A DNA stretch of 64,000 bases from Cruorifilaria tuberocauda (Eukaryota > Nematoda > Chromadorea > Rhabditida > Onchocercidae), in contig JABVXU010000065.1 of NCBI GenBank assembly GCA_013365365.1, positions 62,001-126,000 of the forward strand, read 5' to 3'. The number at the start of each line of letters is the position of its first letter. Within the stretch, counting starts at the first letter, position 1. Below are positions 51,101 to 63,992 of the stretch, piece after piece. The notes below the pieces were generated by a model that saw nothing but the letters and a program-made list of their open reading frames with translations, searched no databases and had not been told where the DNA came from. The translations under genes were made by a program, and so were the position numbers.

Positions 51101-51412
51101 AATTTCTTGAAATTTAAATTTTAATAAGTAATTTCAAATTGCTCTGTATGATCAAAATGATTATCTCTTACATCTCTTTTAACTTCCACATTCAAAAACA
51201 GTACTACAATAAACGTGAGAGAAAAAATTTTCATCATTTATTAACAATCTAATTAATCAGTAAATAAAGTTTATAAGATTTAAAAATTTTCAAAAAAGAA
51301 ATTCATACTTGTCTTCATCCATCAAATTTGTATCATCGTATTCATGTTTCTCACTTTGGCATTTTTTGAAGAATATAAGAGTAAGTAAACATAAACATAG
51401 ACATGGCTTCAT
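48200..51412 (-). CDS. Secreted PAN/apple-domain protein, two junctions unresolved
   Basis: Exons, right to left: 51309-51412, 50941-51055, 50640-50709, 50237-50397, 49900-49943, 49579-49682, 49280-49467, 48811-48971, 48470-48710, 48200-48355. The start (MKPCLCLCLLTLIFF) is a signal peptide. At least three PAN-type Cys patterns follow: CFRVYNECIIVNAQPYERR with CKKRCMQSQNDFYSCRSL and ICDFFAHQGD, then YLEPTFANGCDL; CEKGKVVKYLRTQGFKL with LDACFDACTNN and HFECHSFDYS; and NECQSINRFPQM with CFENCLKS, ending LEQNCILNSENR. Such proteins are extracellular, often in cuticle or luminal matrix. Exon frames are free of stops, but junctions 49900/49682 and 48470/48355 keep frame only without a GT donor. 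Junction 49579/49467 also needs a GC donor or a shift to GT at 49574 with the acceptor at 49451. Either splicing is unusual, the sequence has small errors, or the gene is decaying. Family call is firm, exact model is not. Confidence 0.75.
50410..50511. repeat. 43-bp tandem repeat, 2.4 copies
   Basis: The unit starts AATGAATTATCAAATATCTG at 50410. The second copy at 50453-50495 has a few changes, and a 16-base partial third follows. It lies in a PAN gene intron, 12 bases upstream of the exon acceptor. Confidence 0.85.
51172..51237 (-). CDS. Possible alternative first exon of the PAN gene
   Basis: This 66-base frame encodes MMKIFSLTFIVVLFLNVEV then KRD and a GTAAGA donor in phase 0. It reads as a second signal peptide. 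It lies in the intron after the first PAN exon. It cannot join the next exon (51055), where it would hit a stop, but joins in frame to the exon at 50709 (LFTTENAISV). No clear promoter was found, so this is a candidate only. Confidence 0.4.
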
Positions 51413-51722
51413 CTAAATAAACAAAAACAAAAACATTTTTTTCTCTTGTAGAAATTCACAGTTAATCATAACAAATAATGCAAAATAGAAACTGATAAAA
51501 TTATCATTTCAAAGAAAAGAAGAGCCAATTACTGATAAGTTAGAAGCGAATTACTGATAAGCAAGGAAGGAATCTTCTTTATAAAACAGATTTGCTAACT
51601 TAAAGGTAGGAAAATTATACGAAAGATTGAAATCATTCTTTTTCAATCGTCGAGCGATTATTAAAAAGGTGATGTGATGATTGGAAATATTTCTTTTTCT
51701 CTCTAATTCATTAAAATCTATT

Positions 51723-51750
51723 GAAAGAGAGAGAGAGAGAGAGAGAGAGA
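51723..51750. repeat. (GA)n microsatellite
   Basis: About a dozen uninterrupted GA dinucleotides in the 5' flank of the PAN gene. Confidence 0.9.
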
Positions 51751-53495
51751 TGCATGATGACATGTCTTAAGGTCTTGATCGGTGGTAAAATGACAATAGC
51801 ACACGGATATTTGACCCCAATTACACGTTAATCAACATTTTCATTACATCCTTTTATTTTGCCTTTTAAAAGCGCTGATAATGGCTGATAATGAATGATT
51901 TTATTGGATGAGAAAAATGATTGTCTGTTCAATTTATTCAATCTTTCCTCCTATTGTACTTTCTTAATTTTATTATTTGAAAATATTTGTTTATCCTTTT
52001 TCTTCTTTTATTTCCTATATATTTTACAAAGAAACTTTAACGAAATTGTTTTTATATTTAATCAAATTCAAATTCATGAATTATAGATGGTTAATACACA
52101 AGATAAATTTAAAACAAACAAATGAGTGAAATGCATCACAGCACTGATCTTTAATTAATAGTGAAACAGTACTTTAATTAATAATTCAACATCAACTACA
52201 ATAATTAAACATATAATGCGTTAAACTTTTGAATAACTTCCTACCTGTTTCCTCTCTCTCTTTCTCTCTAACGACCTCTCTCTCTCACTCTACACTATAT
52301 GACACGAAAATTATCGAATGATTCTTTCTTCAATGTTCAATGTTGAATTTCAGAGTAAGTGAAATTTTTAAAAGTATATGAAATGTCCATTTCGTTTTTT
52401 TTTATGCACTCTGCGTTATATTTACATGATTTATTTCCAACTTTTTTGTAAAAGAAAACAAAATTTCCACCGGTAGCGTTTCAAAATATGTATGAAATAT
52501 TTACAATTATGAAAAGAAGCAAAAGATAATTGAATTTGATTTTTGCGTACAATACAATCGCCCTACATTTCTCTTAAGACCTGTGTCATATCATTTCACA
52601 TGCAACTTGGAAGGATTCGAAATGCAAAAAACGTGAAGAGACAAATAAACAGCTGAACAAAAATTGTGAAAAATTGCATTTAACCTCAAATAGGATAACC
52701 AATACTCCCATACGGTATTCCATTTTTTTTGTTACAAAATTATTTACCAGGAGATTTCATGGAGATGTTCGAGATTGCCTGAGTAAGATGAAATGCAGAG
52801 AAAACAAAATATAATAGTGCTTTTCAGAAAAAAAGGCATGAGAATGGAAGAGGATCCGACGTGGTCTAATGAAATTTTTTATGAAACAGGTCCAAGTTTG
52901 AAAATATATGAAGCAAAATGAAAAATCCCTTATTCAAGCTCTTTCAGTGAAAAAATTACCAGAGTAACTATATTTCCTAAATTAAACCATGCCATTACAG
53001 AATGATGATATATGTAAGCCATAATTTCGCCAAAAGAGAAAACCTGATGGACTAAACAGCAAATGAACACATACATAAGTAAAAATAAGTAAAAATAAAG
53101 AAGCTTAAATGTATATAAGCATATAACAAATTTTTCATATCAAGAAAAGCCTGATAAGAAACAGCGAAACGCAAGAGTATGAACACAAGAGTATCTAGAT
53201 ATTTGGAAAACTTTCTATACATATTCAGTTTTAAATTCTCTAAAACTAGTATTTAATTAAATATATCTTCCAAGTTTTACAGAAAAAAGTTACTGTATCA
53301 TTGTTTTCACGGTCTTAGCTTTATTTATAAATGATTTAATCCCAACTTCAATGAAAAATAAGGAAACACAAAATATAGAAAACATTGGAAATTGGTTGCT
53401 AAATAATACAAAACGAAAAAGTGAAAAGATTAGCTATAAAGATTTATAATTTTTAATGAATGTCCAAAACGAAAGCACAGTGATCTTTAGATTCG

Positions 53496-53545
53496 TATAC
53501 CTATAAATATACTTTAGCATTAACTAAAGTATATTTATAGGTATA
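53496..53545. repeat. Perfect 22-bp inverted repeat with 6-base loop
   Basis: The arm at 53496-53517 (TATACCTATAAATATACTTT, then AG) is exactly complementary to 53524-53545, with loop CATTAA. It lies about 120 bases past the stop of the MATH-BTB gene, in its likely 3' region. Confidence 0.92.
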
Positions 53546-53666
53546 GTTTCAGAAAATCAATGCTGATAGAAAACGATAACATTACTTCTACATTACTTTC
53601 TGCAGTGATTCAATTAGAAACTCGCTCCAAATGAAATTTAAAATTTTATTTAATTAGTAAATGAAA

Positions 53667-56336
53667 TCAGCCGAGCCGTGGTCTTTTGACCGATACTGTT
53701 TCACTATAGTGATTGGAATTTGATAATGAATTGCCGTTGGATAACATATGCCTTGCAACCGTTGCTGCCAAATACGGGCATTCGTTTTCTAGTGCGACCC
53801 AGTCCTACAGAAAACGCTTTGTAAGCACAAGGACAATTTTACGTCGTAATATGATTTTTAATGGGAAATTGTGAAGTAAAGATGAAATATAAGGAGCAGT
53901 TAGTAGTGTTCTCAATAACAACACACAGGCTTCGATAAAATTATTAAATGATTTGAAAGTCGACTACGTAATACACGGTAACACATCTCTCTCAAAATAA
54001 CAAAGACATATGGTTGCGATATACCTCATTATCGATAATATAGTTGCGATGTTTTTGCAGTAAATTCAAAATCTTCCACTTCAAGATGGACGCATTGTAC
54101 ATGTCTGCAGCTCGAAGTCGTTCACAAAAATTGTTGGGTGACAGGTCCTTCACCAGAGATTCCTGGCACAAATTCTTCAGACGGTCCAGACAAAATCTAA
54201 AAAACCCATTTAATTTAATGCATTACGAAATCATAGTAGGAGAATGAGAACAAGGTCATTTGCGCTTTAAAAGTGAAAAAAAACCGGTCTGCAGCAGCTA
54301 AGATTTCTATCGTCCACTTCGATATTTCCGAACAATTGTCCTTGTAAATGTATTCCAGAACAGATGCCATCGTTTCCGGGGATATATCTTCCAAAATTAC
54401 CTAAATAACTAAACCATTTTTTAAAAGGGCAAAGCTGTTGCTACGAAAATGATCAATGATGAAAATAAAATAAACCGACCTCTCCACTCAAACTTTCTTG
54501 ATTATTCTGGTCTCTGAACATTGCTTGGAAGAATGGTGACCGTGCTGAGAGGACTGCTTTGTGACATTTAAAGGAACGCCGGCCTACATGAAGGGTAAAA
54601 TCTGAAAAGTCTCCACTATCCAATAATTGACCCAAATCGCGTCCTGAAATAACAAATAATGAATACTAGTAACAGGAGAGTTTTTCGAGCTTTTCAAGCA
54701 AAGTTTTCGAAAATTTCGGCGTTTATTGATCTACACTTCTGAATCACAGTAAAATATGCACAATTCAAGGATTATAAAGTAATAATGACTTTAAGTCGGA
54801 AGTTTCGGGTGATTCTGCATTAAAAAACACTATCCGAATAGACTATCTGAATAGCAATATGACATGAAATAAAAATGTGCAAATTGAATTCCCAGAACTT
54901 ACCCATAAAATGTGGATCAAGACGTATCCTCATTTCATCGTTGATGCACAAGGATGTCGAAGAACCACTATTCCTGCAAAACGCATCCACATCAGGTTCT
55001 AAATCAGTACAGTTATGATCTCCATACACGGTTAACTCCACACCAACAGTCAAGACATCATCCGGTAAGAATTTAGCGACACGGCTCTGCAAAAATGCAA
55101 GATAAGCTTCAATAAAAAATTCAAAAATAATCAAAAACTACTGCTATTCTTCTGCTTGTGTTTTAATCAACGACATCGGAACAACATGAGAAGAAAATTA
55201 AATAAAGTTATGCTTGCATACTTTATAAAGAAACCTTTAAAGTTTCAGTGGAAAAGAACTTTGATGCAGTAACGATCCCACCACGATTGATAGTGACAAC
55301 ATTTTTGTTTAGTGCACACCCTCGCGGACCATCCGCAGCTTCGATGTAAAAGTTTACTCGAAAACGGAGCTTTGTAGATGGGCATTCTGAAATACAGCTG
55401 TTAATATTTTTGAAGACTGCATTAAACGTAGCAGCATTGTAGTCAAAACATCAATGTCGATTTATCCATATTAGTGATCAATATTAACTTTGTAGGCAAA
55501 TTTTTTGAAAATGAAGGTAAGTTCGATTAGATTTTCTGCCCCTAGAGTACTAATATTCAAGCTGATCTACCTGATGCGATTCATAACTTACTGAAAATCT
55601 GAAGAAATAAGGAAAGATATCCTCGACATTCTTCATCTTTACCACACGGGAACAATTTCAATCGGAATCGATAATCGTAGTCCGTAGAACCGAATATGCT
55701 GAAGAATTTGTAAACTTACTCAACGCATTATGTACGCTGTCAAAAAACTTAAAATTTTACTCAAGCACTTCAGAATTCTCAATTCTAGGATAAACATACA
55801 GATTATAAAAAATTTTCAAAAAGATTTGAATTAAAAACAATGTTTTGAAGCACAAAAATTAAAGAGAGCTAAGGACGTACCGATCCTGGAAAGTTAATTA
55901 TGCCTAAAATGAAGCAAAGCAGATGTGAAATTTAACAAGTTCTTGACTTGCCAATAACTCATTCTTAATAATAAGCGATTTCTGCAGTTTTCAAAAGCAA
56001 TACTCAAATTGCATACTACGCGTCGAACATAGCTCGATAAAAACTTTCCTGAATGATATCAAAATATACTGTAAATAACACTCCTAAAACTAACTTTGAT
56101 TCAATGAAATCACCCGGTGATGACAATTCTTGTTGCGCCGAAAATTGTGCAATGCTCCATTTATGCATGAAAACAATAGTATCCATTTTCGTAGCACAAG
56201 CTGATATGTAGACAGCACCATCCAGATGTCGACATAAGCCGCTATTGCCACCTGATCCATACGTTCCCGAATTCTGAGAGTTTTCTGTACCACCAGCACG
56301 TTGTTGCGATAATTCACTGCTATACTCTTCCAACAT
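53667..56336 (-). CDS. MATH-BTB domain protein (SPOP/MEL-26-like CUL3 adaptor)
   Basis: Eight exons (56080-56336, 55592-55698, 55235-55386, 54903-55086, 54480-54643, 54285-54400, 54025-54196, 53667-53804) join in phase to 429 residues. The N-terminal MATH domain runs from HKWSIAQFS through [20 protein letters not shown] to [13 protein letters not shown] and RDL. The BTB domain starts [17 protein letters not shown], with [19 protein letters not shown] and [12 protein letters not shown], followed by a BACK-like helical part ([20 protein letters not shown]). Proteins of this design bring substrates to cullin-3 ubiquitin ligase. A basic end, SVKRPRLG, could be a nuclear signal, as in SPOP. The ATG at 56336 directly follows a TTATTGCAG acceptor, so the mRNA may start there by trans-splicing. 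The exon 1 donor (GT at 56079) was picked for phase; alternatives exist. I cannot tell SPOP from MEL-26 orthology without a tree. Confidence 0.88.
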
Positions 56337-59300
56337 CTGCAATAATATTGAAAACATTTAAATTATTCATACAATACGTAGCCTGCATTTAAAGTGTTTC
56401 ATATGAGATTTTGTGTTTTTCTTACACACTGAGCAAGCAAAAATATGTGAAAAGAACTGCTTTGTGATATTCTATCTATTCACTTAAATGGTTCTTTACT
56501 TTCCCATTCTTCAATTGTAATAACATTAACATTTCAAGTAAAATATCCCCACAATTTCATCTAATAAAAAAAATTTGTTTAGACTGATCTTATTATAATG
56601 ATGCCGAGGACACTAAAGATAATTTCCTCAGGTGCTCTTATCAGAACAGAGCATAAATCCCGCTTTTGATCAAAAACATCAGAGAGAGATAGAAATCATT
56701 CCAGAAAAATCTAACAATGTCAGATTTATATTGACAAACTATTTACATTTAAGTGTAGCAGGATTCCAATAAGATGTTTCGTAATTATTACAAATTTAGT
56801 ACTTGTCTGTAGAACATATCAATAATCTAATGTATTCAAGTTCGTGAAATTTGTCAAAAACTTCATTAATTTAGGAACAATATTTTAAGAAATTCTATTT
56901 TTGAGTTAGAAAATGCTTCTCTAAAACTCCTGAATGACTGTTCTTTTTTGTTGAGAAATCTTATTTCATAAGAACAATATGCCATTATTTGTTTGTAATT
57001 AACTCAATGATCTAAAATACTTATAAAGTATAAGGTTTGGTGTAAATTTTGTTAAAAAAAAGATTAAACAGTGGCTAGGTAAATTTGACAATCAAAACAT
57101 AAATATGGCCACAACTTCCTAAAATCAAAAATTTTATTCGAATTTTACTGACCGAGATAGCAAACCCAAAATAATATTGATGGATATATAAAAAGTTTTA
57201 AGCTTAACTGCAGAAAAAAACCTCAAAAATTTTTCAATTTAGACAGACGCTAAAAATAAACAAACGCTTGAGGATATATCTGTAAAAACGATCAATCCAA
57301 AAATTGGGAAAAATTGTACTTAATACGAACTTGGAAACGTTCCAATGTAATCCTGAAAAAATCCTAAAACTTCCACGATAGAAAAAATGAAATGAAAAAT
57401 ATATGAAATATAGATAGCTTTCGGAGGGTAAATCAATTAATGTGACAGATTCTTTTAAAATATCTATTTCACTGCAAAAAAGTCACAATTCAGTATAAAA
57501 GTAAAACAAATTTGAGGTTTAAGAGAAATCCTACGAAGAATGAAACAGCTAAAAATTTGAAAAAAAGAAAATCAAGAAGACAAAAGTCACTACTGATATG
57601 AGGGAAGATGAATTCTTGAAAATCACAACAAGATAGCGTCTTCCGCGAAAAAAAACAAAACATCAAGTACAGCAATGGCAAAAGTTTAAATCAGTTCGTA
57701 GTAATCTGGTATTTTCATAATTTTCGTAAACTCCACTTGTATCTTATTAAAGTACAACCAAAAATTTCAATAGAATTAGAGATTTTCCGATATTTCACAA
57801 ATTTGCAGATGTTAATTATCGATTTTGATGCTTTGAGTTGCGAAGTTCTTTAAAAATAAAGTGCCGTTAACCAACCAACGACAAAACGTATTAGGAATGA
57901 AATGATATGGAGAATTACACATGATAAATTTTACCTAAATTTATACAAATTCATAAATTAGATAGACTTTTCATTCCCTTGAATTTCCAGGCACTTTTTT
58001 TTCGAGAACAGAGAATGGTTTTAAATTCCAACCTTTATTACCTCTTGTGAAGTTTACGGAAAAATAATCGCTCTGGTCTGGTCGATTGACGGAAAATAAG
58101 ATGACGAGCTCTGATTTATCGAAATGGAATGCAAGAAAGATAGTTGAAATTTCAAAACCATTCCTTCAATCGTTAAGTTACAAGAAAAGATAAAATCCGG
58201 TGAAGTAACATCATTGTTATATCTTTAACATTTTAATGACGTTACAGAGTCATTGTCATGCACAGATGTGCATATATGATAATTTTTAAAATATTCTCAG
58301 CTATTATTGCTAGTCAGTCAGAGAGTTATCATAAATAGCAAGTCTAAGATCGTTTGATCTTAAACTAAATCTCAAATCTCTCCCCTCCATCATGACCCCT
58401 TCTACGATACCTAAATATTGAATGGCCGAACCTAGAAATCTAGTGGTCAATAATAAAAAGCGGTGAGTACAATGATGAATAACGAACAATAGAGTGGAGA
58501 CGGGAAGTAACGGGAAGATATCCGAGGGTATAACCATTAACATCTGGTCATCCAGTAATTTAATTAGTAATGATGTAAACACAATATATTAACGATTGGA
58601 ATTATCTGTTCGTGTCGATTGGATTAACGATATGTAATTATTGATTGACCAACACAGTTAACTTTGCACTTTTACTTAAATAAACAAACATAGACAAATC
58701 TTTTCTCCTTTTCTTCTTTCGCTTATTCGAATTTTACTTGTTTTTGTTTTTTTCTAATTCTTGAAAAATAAATTTAAAAATAAAAAAAAATAATGAGAGA
58801 ATTTGTCCTCATCCTTCCTTTGGTTTCTAGAATTTTATAAAAGGATTTTTTTCTCTAAGGCATAAATTTTGAATTCTCTTCAATTATTATGAGTAATCAA
58901 ATATGATTAAAGATTAAGTATTAACAGTAAATTGATAGATTGTTTACTGTATATTTATTTCACTGCAATGCGGAATTGGTAATCGTTGATTTCAAGAGAT
59001 TAAAATCTGGTTAAGAAAATATGGTATGAATTATAGTCCAGCTAATTAAACAGGAGTCTAAACAGTATAACAGTCACTGCCTTTCTCGTTTTACATTCAA
59101 ATTTTCATTATAATCTTTTCCGTAAATTCAAAATTTTCTTTTACAAAGAATTTTGCTGAAAATGTTAGAAGTAGCATCCGAAAGAATCTTACCTTCCCAT
59201 AACATAACATTTCTTATCAAACGGGTCTCATAAATGCATGATAGTTTAATCATCTATCTCATGAAAAGTTAAATGCCAAATTCACCTTTCAATCAAACAA

Positions 59301-62300
59301 CATATTTCTTTGCATTGTAGCTGTAAATTTCTATCGTTTCCGGGTCTTCCTTCAAATATTCAAATAGTTTTAATTGAATGGTATAGTTTTCAATGAGATG
59401 TTTGATAGTAACGATCGGTCAGTTCAATGACAAGTTTTTTGCGCTGAAAAACCTGATATCACCTCATTCAATGCAATGATATCAGGTTTTTTCAACACAA
59501 AGACTTTTTTTTTAGCGAAATTCGAAATTTAAAACTTAAAACCCTTTAAAACTTTCCGCTCGTTTCACTTTTATTTGAAGCCATATTAAATGGATGAAAT
59601 AAAAAGGAGAGAAAAAAATTTTACACAATGGAAAGCAGTAAATCGGAAGAAGTTTTCTTGTGTGGATTTTCATAAGCTTAAGAAAAACTTGTTTTTCACA
59701 TTTTCCATTTCATTCAATCAAGATTCACCTTCTTTCCCCTATTATTTAATTACTTTCCATTTCACTTCTTTCAACTTTCTATCCTCAATTCTTTCCAGTG
59801 AAACATTGTGCAGAAAGGCGCATTTGGTCTTATTTCTGAGATGTTTAATAAGTTGAATTTTATTTTCCCTAAACTTTATTGCATTACGTCTAACAAAAAA
59901 AACGCCAGATTATTAAAGTTTTAATTAGAACAAATGAAATTATCGGTAGCTTTATTTCCTTTTCATTTTTAAGCGATTTGTAGTGAATAAAATAATGATT
60001 GATTGTTATGAGTTTATTTTTTATTTTTTCTTTTGTAATTTTTGGAATGGTAAACTAATGAATTTTGCGCAGCATTTCGACGACCTAAATTGGAAAATTG
60101 GTGAAATTAATTCAGTGATACAAAAGAATTCTATTTTTGTTAGAAAATTTTTGAGATTAATTTAACAAAATAATCAAAAATTATTGAATATATGATTTTT
60201 TTTAAACAAAAGCAGAAAATTAATTGAAAAAAGCGAAGATTTATTTATGAAAATTTTAAATTCATTTTTAATGTTGCCATAAATATCTTTTTACTAAGAG
60301 AGTTCTGGCATGACTAAATTCAAGATGATCCGCTCAATTTTCACTATTAGCATTTTTTGGTGTGATAAACTTCGACTTATTAGATGCCTGATGTTTGATC
60401 ACTTTTAGTTGTGAAATTAATTCTTGCTTGAAAATCACAATTGCTTAAACCATTTCTAACATATTACCATTGCAATTACTTACATTTTCACAGATTAATA
60501 ACATATTTGATTTACATCTATCAAAAGAAAAAAAAATTGTGGCAGTATACGGAAATGAATTCAGGAATTTCTCCATTCTTAAAAATAATGAAAAGAGCTT
60601 TTAAGAACTGACACAAAATTATCATGTTTACCACAAAAGAAAAATATTGCCAGTCATGATCGTTGTTGAAATATTCAACTATTCTTAATATACATTACAT
60701 TTTTTCTATCATTAAATGAAAGAAAAACAGAAACCCTGAAGATTATCGTCATTTAATCATCAATTTTTCTTTCGAATCATTTGATCTATCGATGAATTAG
60801 TCAATCAGCCTGTTATTTTTCAATTTACGAGAAAATTATTGTCAATTGATAGAGAGAGAAATTTAAATTCATATACGTAAAAAGACATTATCCAAAATAT
60901 CCTTCTCAATATCCCAATCTATCAGCTCATACCATTGTCCGAATTTCATTCAAATCACTAAAATTAATTCTTTAAATTTCATGATTTAATTTTCCATTAT
61001 CATTCGTATCATTTTTCAATTATCAATGAAATATTTTCAATGATTCTTGTTATATTCTCGATAAGGATGTTAAAATACATATATATATTTATAAAGTAGT
61101 AATTATTAAAATCCAAACAGGTACCTGTATCTTTTTTTGTTCCTTGAAATCTTTTGTAAAATTTCTAATCTTTAATTATATATTGATTACATATACATTC
61201 TTGCATTTCAAATTCTTTTTTAATACTTATAGTTATCATGCAATAATTTTCCATATTTCTCAAATATTTAGTCAAAGTTACCGAAGAAATAATTGTATAA
61301 TAAGGATCAATAATAATTACGGTATTTGTTGTTGATAAATATAGAGAACATAGTATTTCTTGTAATTTCAAAAATATCATTTTTAAATGATAGATAGGTA
61401 AAAATTTATTAATCAAATTTAATTTTAAATGAGCGGTAAAAATATTTTTGCACATTTCCTTTGACAATAAACATAGAATTTCAATGTTTCATTATTATAT
61501 TTTCACGCATCTCTATATCCATGAATTCTACTCAATTTAATTTCCAATTGAAACGATATCAATTGATAACATTTTATAAAGAGATAATGAAGACTTTCCA
61601 GTCTCTTTCTCTCTCCGTTTTTAAACTGTCACTTGAAGGAAAAGTTCCTTTAATGCTCACTGACCTAATCAAATCCAATTAATTGATAGTTGATCTTTAT
61701 CACTTCTACTCCTTCCTGCTACCACCTTCTTGTTCCCTTCATTTTATTTCTAATCCGACATTCTCTTCATTTTCTTCTTATTCTTATTACTACCTCCTTT
61801 CTTCTTATCAGTAAGTATCTTTTTTTATGATAGTCTATTATTTGAATTTTTATGATTTTGACCTCATAAAGTGAACCGTTTGATATGTATAATCCTCTCA
61901 TTGGATGGTATTGTAAAATTTTAATTCTTTATTTGTATCAATCACGTCCTATTAAAATTATTATCAATTTGAATCGAAAAATTGCACATACAAAATTTTA
62001 CTAATTAATATTAGCATGCTGATCGATCTCTTGACTCTCTTAACCTTTCGAGGAAGCCTAGTTGTTTAATGTTGCGGTTATTTTCTCTTCCCTTGAATTT
62101 ACTATTTGATTGCATATTGAATATTTTCAAAATATCTTTAATTATAATTATCATTGCCTAATGAGAAGAATATGGCTTCAAAAAATCAATGCTTTTTCAA
62201 AATAGCCATTATCGTAGAATATTTTTTATTAGATCTGATCGTGCACATGGAAGAGTTATTTGTAGAAAGAATGTTATTGTAATTTAATCCCTTCTTGCTC

Positions 62301-63730
62301 TATTCGTGGGAAATTATAAAATATGTCCCAGTTTTAGTAAGTGATATAAACGATAGATAGGTAGAGGATGAATTTATGAAAAATTCGAACTGTACAATTT
62401 GTTGAGCTTTCATGCTGTTTAATTCAAAATTCAATTCATCCAATCTTCTCTTTCAATCTATTTTTCAACAAGAGTGAAAATTGAACAGATTGGAAAGGTT
62501 CAAATATCAGATAGAGTGCCATTTCAATGTGTTGTGCTCAATTCAATTGTTAAAATTAGAATAGGTAAAAATTGTTGTATGCGAATTTTCTATTGAAAAA
62601 TTCGTTAACTTCAGGAATATTATTTTCATTATAATTTTATAACTTCAGCAGTTCATATTCATACATCTTATTCGTTGTTATCTTATCAATAAAAATTTCG
62701 GTTATTTATCATCGCTTTATTACTTCACAAATAACGAATACTATTTTCTTTTTTTTTTGCTCCTCAACTATTTGTTCATTTCATTCACTTAATTTTTTCA
62801 ATCAAAAATTTGTTAAATGAGATTTCCTGTCGGAGTTCAACTCAAAACGGAAATTTTAAATGATTTGAAAAATCTGAGAAATGTGGAAATCTGTCATTTA
62901 TTTACACTGTATTAATATTGTATCATTTGAAAAGAAAAAATAAACTTAAAATTGTGATTTTCTTAAATTCTTTCAATCATTTAGCATTTGGGTTTCATGT
63001 TATAATAATTGAAAGATAAGAGTGGTTAAAGGTGTAAGAATTTATCATTGCTGAATTCTATATTATTCATTGAACTTAGCATAAGTAAGGAATTTTAAAT
63101 CTAACTTACAACACATTTTTAACTTGAAAATCTTATTGTAAAAATTATATACTTCATAGAAATCTTCCTGGTCTAAAATGCTACAAATTATCAGAATTTC
63201 TTTTTTTTGCGAATTCTAGATTGTTTCAAAAATTTCCTGTAAAAGCGAAATAGTTTTTTTTAATATAATTTATTGTTAATTTTTTTGAAGTTATTATTAT
63301 TATGACGTGAAATTAATGAAAAGTTAATGATTGTAATGATAAAGAAGTTAGTTTTGATCAAGTTAAAAGTTTCTGAACATTGCATTTAAATTCATTGTTA
63401 TTGTTTCATTTACTGATTAAAATTCGCAATTTTGTCTGCAAATTGTTAGCTAAGAAAAATAATGATAAATTAATTATTATATGATTAGGAGAAAATTTAC
63501 AGAAAGTTTGCTCCATTTATTTCCATAGAATTACAAACTATCATATTTACAATGCAAGTGATTGCATTACATTTGGAAGAGAGTATCGTATTAGACATTT
63601 TTTTGTAATTATTATCATATCTTCATTGGAAAGCCGGATATGTTCACGTTTTAGCGTTCACGTCACCTACCATATTGCATGTTACAGATTTATTTCTTTC
63701 AAATTTATCATGCTTCTTTACAGAAATGCG
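56337..63730. other. Long AT-rich intergenic region
   Basis: About 7.4 kb between the MATH-BTB start and the gene at the right edge. No exon with splice context and coding character was recognised. A slightly GC-richer stretch at about 58370-58570 carries a 90-codon open frame on - (58310-58582) of unknown meaning. A fold-back lies at 59445-59493. The region may hold promoters or long introns of the flanking genes. Confidence 0.55.
59445..59493. repeat. Inverted repeat of about 17 bp
   Basis: TGAAAAACCTGATATCA at 59445-59461 pairs with TGATATCAGGTTTTTTCA at 59476-59493, with one extra base in the second arm, around a 14-base loop. Confidence 0.85.
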
Positions 63731-63992
63731 ATGGTGTTAAAGAGCACTGGAATATTTTGTTCACAAAATTTGTTTTTTATTATGACCGGTATTGTCATTG
63801 TAAGTTATTTTGATTAATTGATTAAATTTTTAACTTGTACTAAATTAAATATTATCGTAATTTACAATGCGAAAGAATTATTATTCTTCATTTTTGTATT
63901 TTTTCTATAAATTGTATGCTTGTAGAGTTCAATACGTAATGTAAAAGCTATACCAATTGATAATTCTCTGATAGATGCTGAAACAATCAAAG
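63731..63992 (+). CDS. 5' exons of an unidentified secreted or membrane protein, partial
   Basis: Two exons fit together. The first, 63731-63799, encodes MVLKSTGIFCSQNLFFIMTG then IVI, before GTAAGT. The second, 63926-63992, encodes SSIRNVKAIPIDNSLIDAET then IK and one base, before GTGAGC. A CTTTACAG acceptor at 63716-63723, with the ATG a few bases later, suits trans-splicing. The hydrophobic N-terminus is a likely signal peptide or anchor. The rest is beyond the window, so no family can be assigned. Confidence 0.6.

Larger units (their letters stand above)
51413..53666. other. Intergenic between PAN and MATH-BTB genes
   Basis: About 2.2 kb, AT-rich. It contains a GA microsatellite (about 51723-51750), a CT-rich stretch (about 52247-52292) and a perfect inverted repeat at 53496-53545. 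No coding exon was recognised. Confidence 0.6.
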
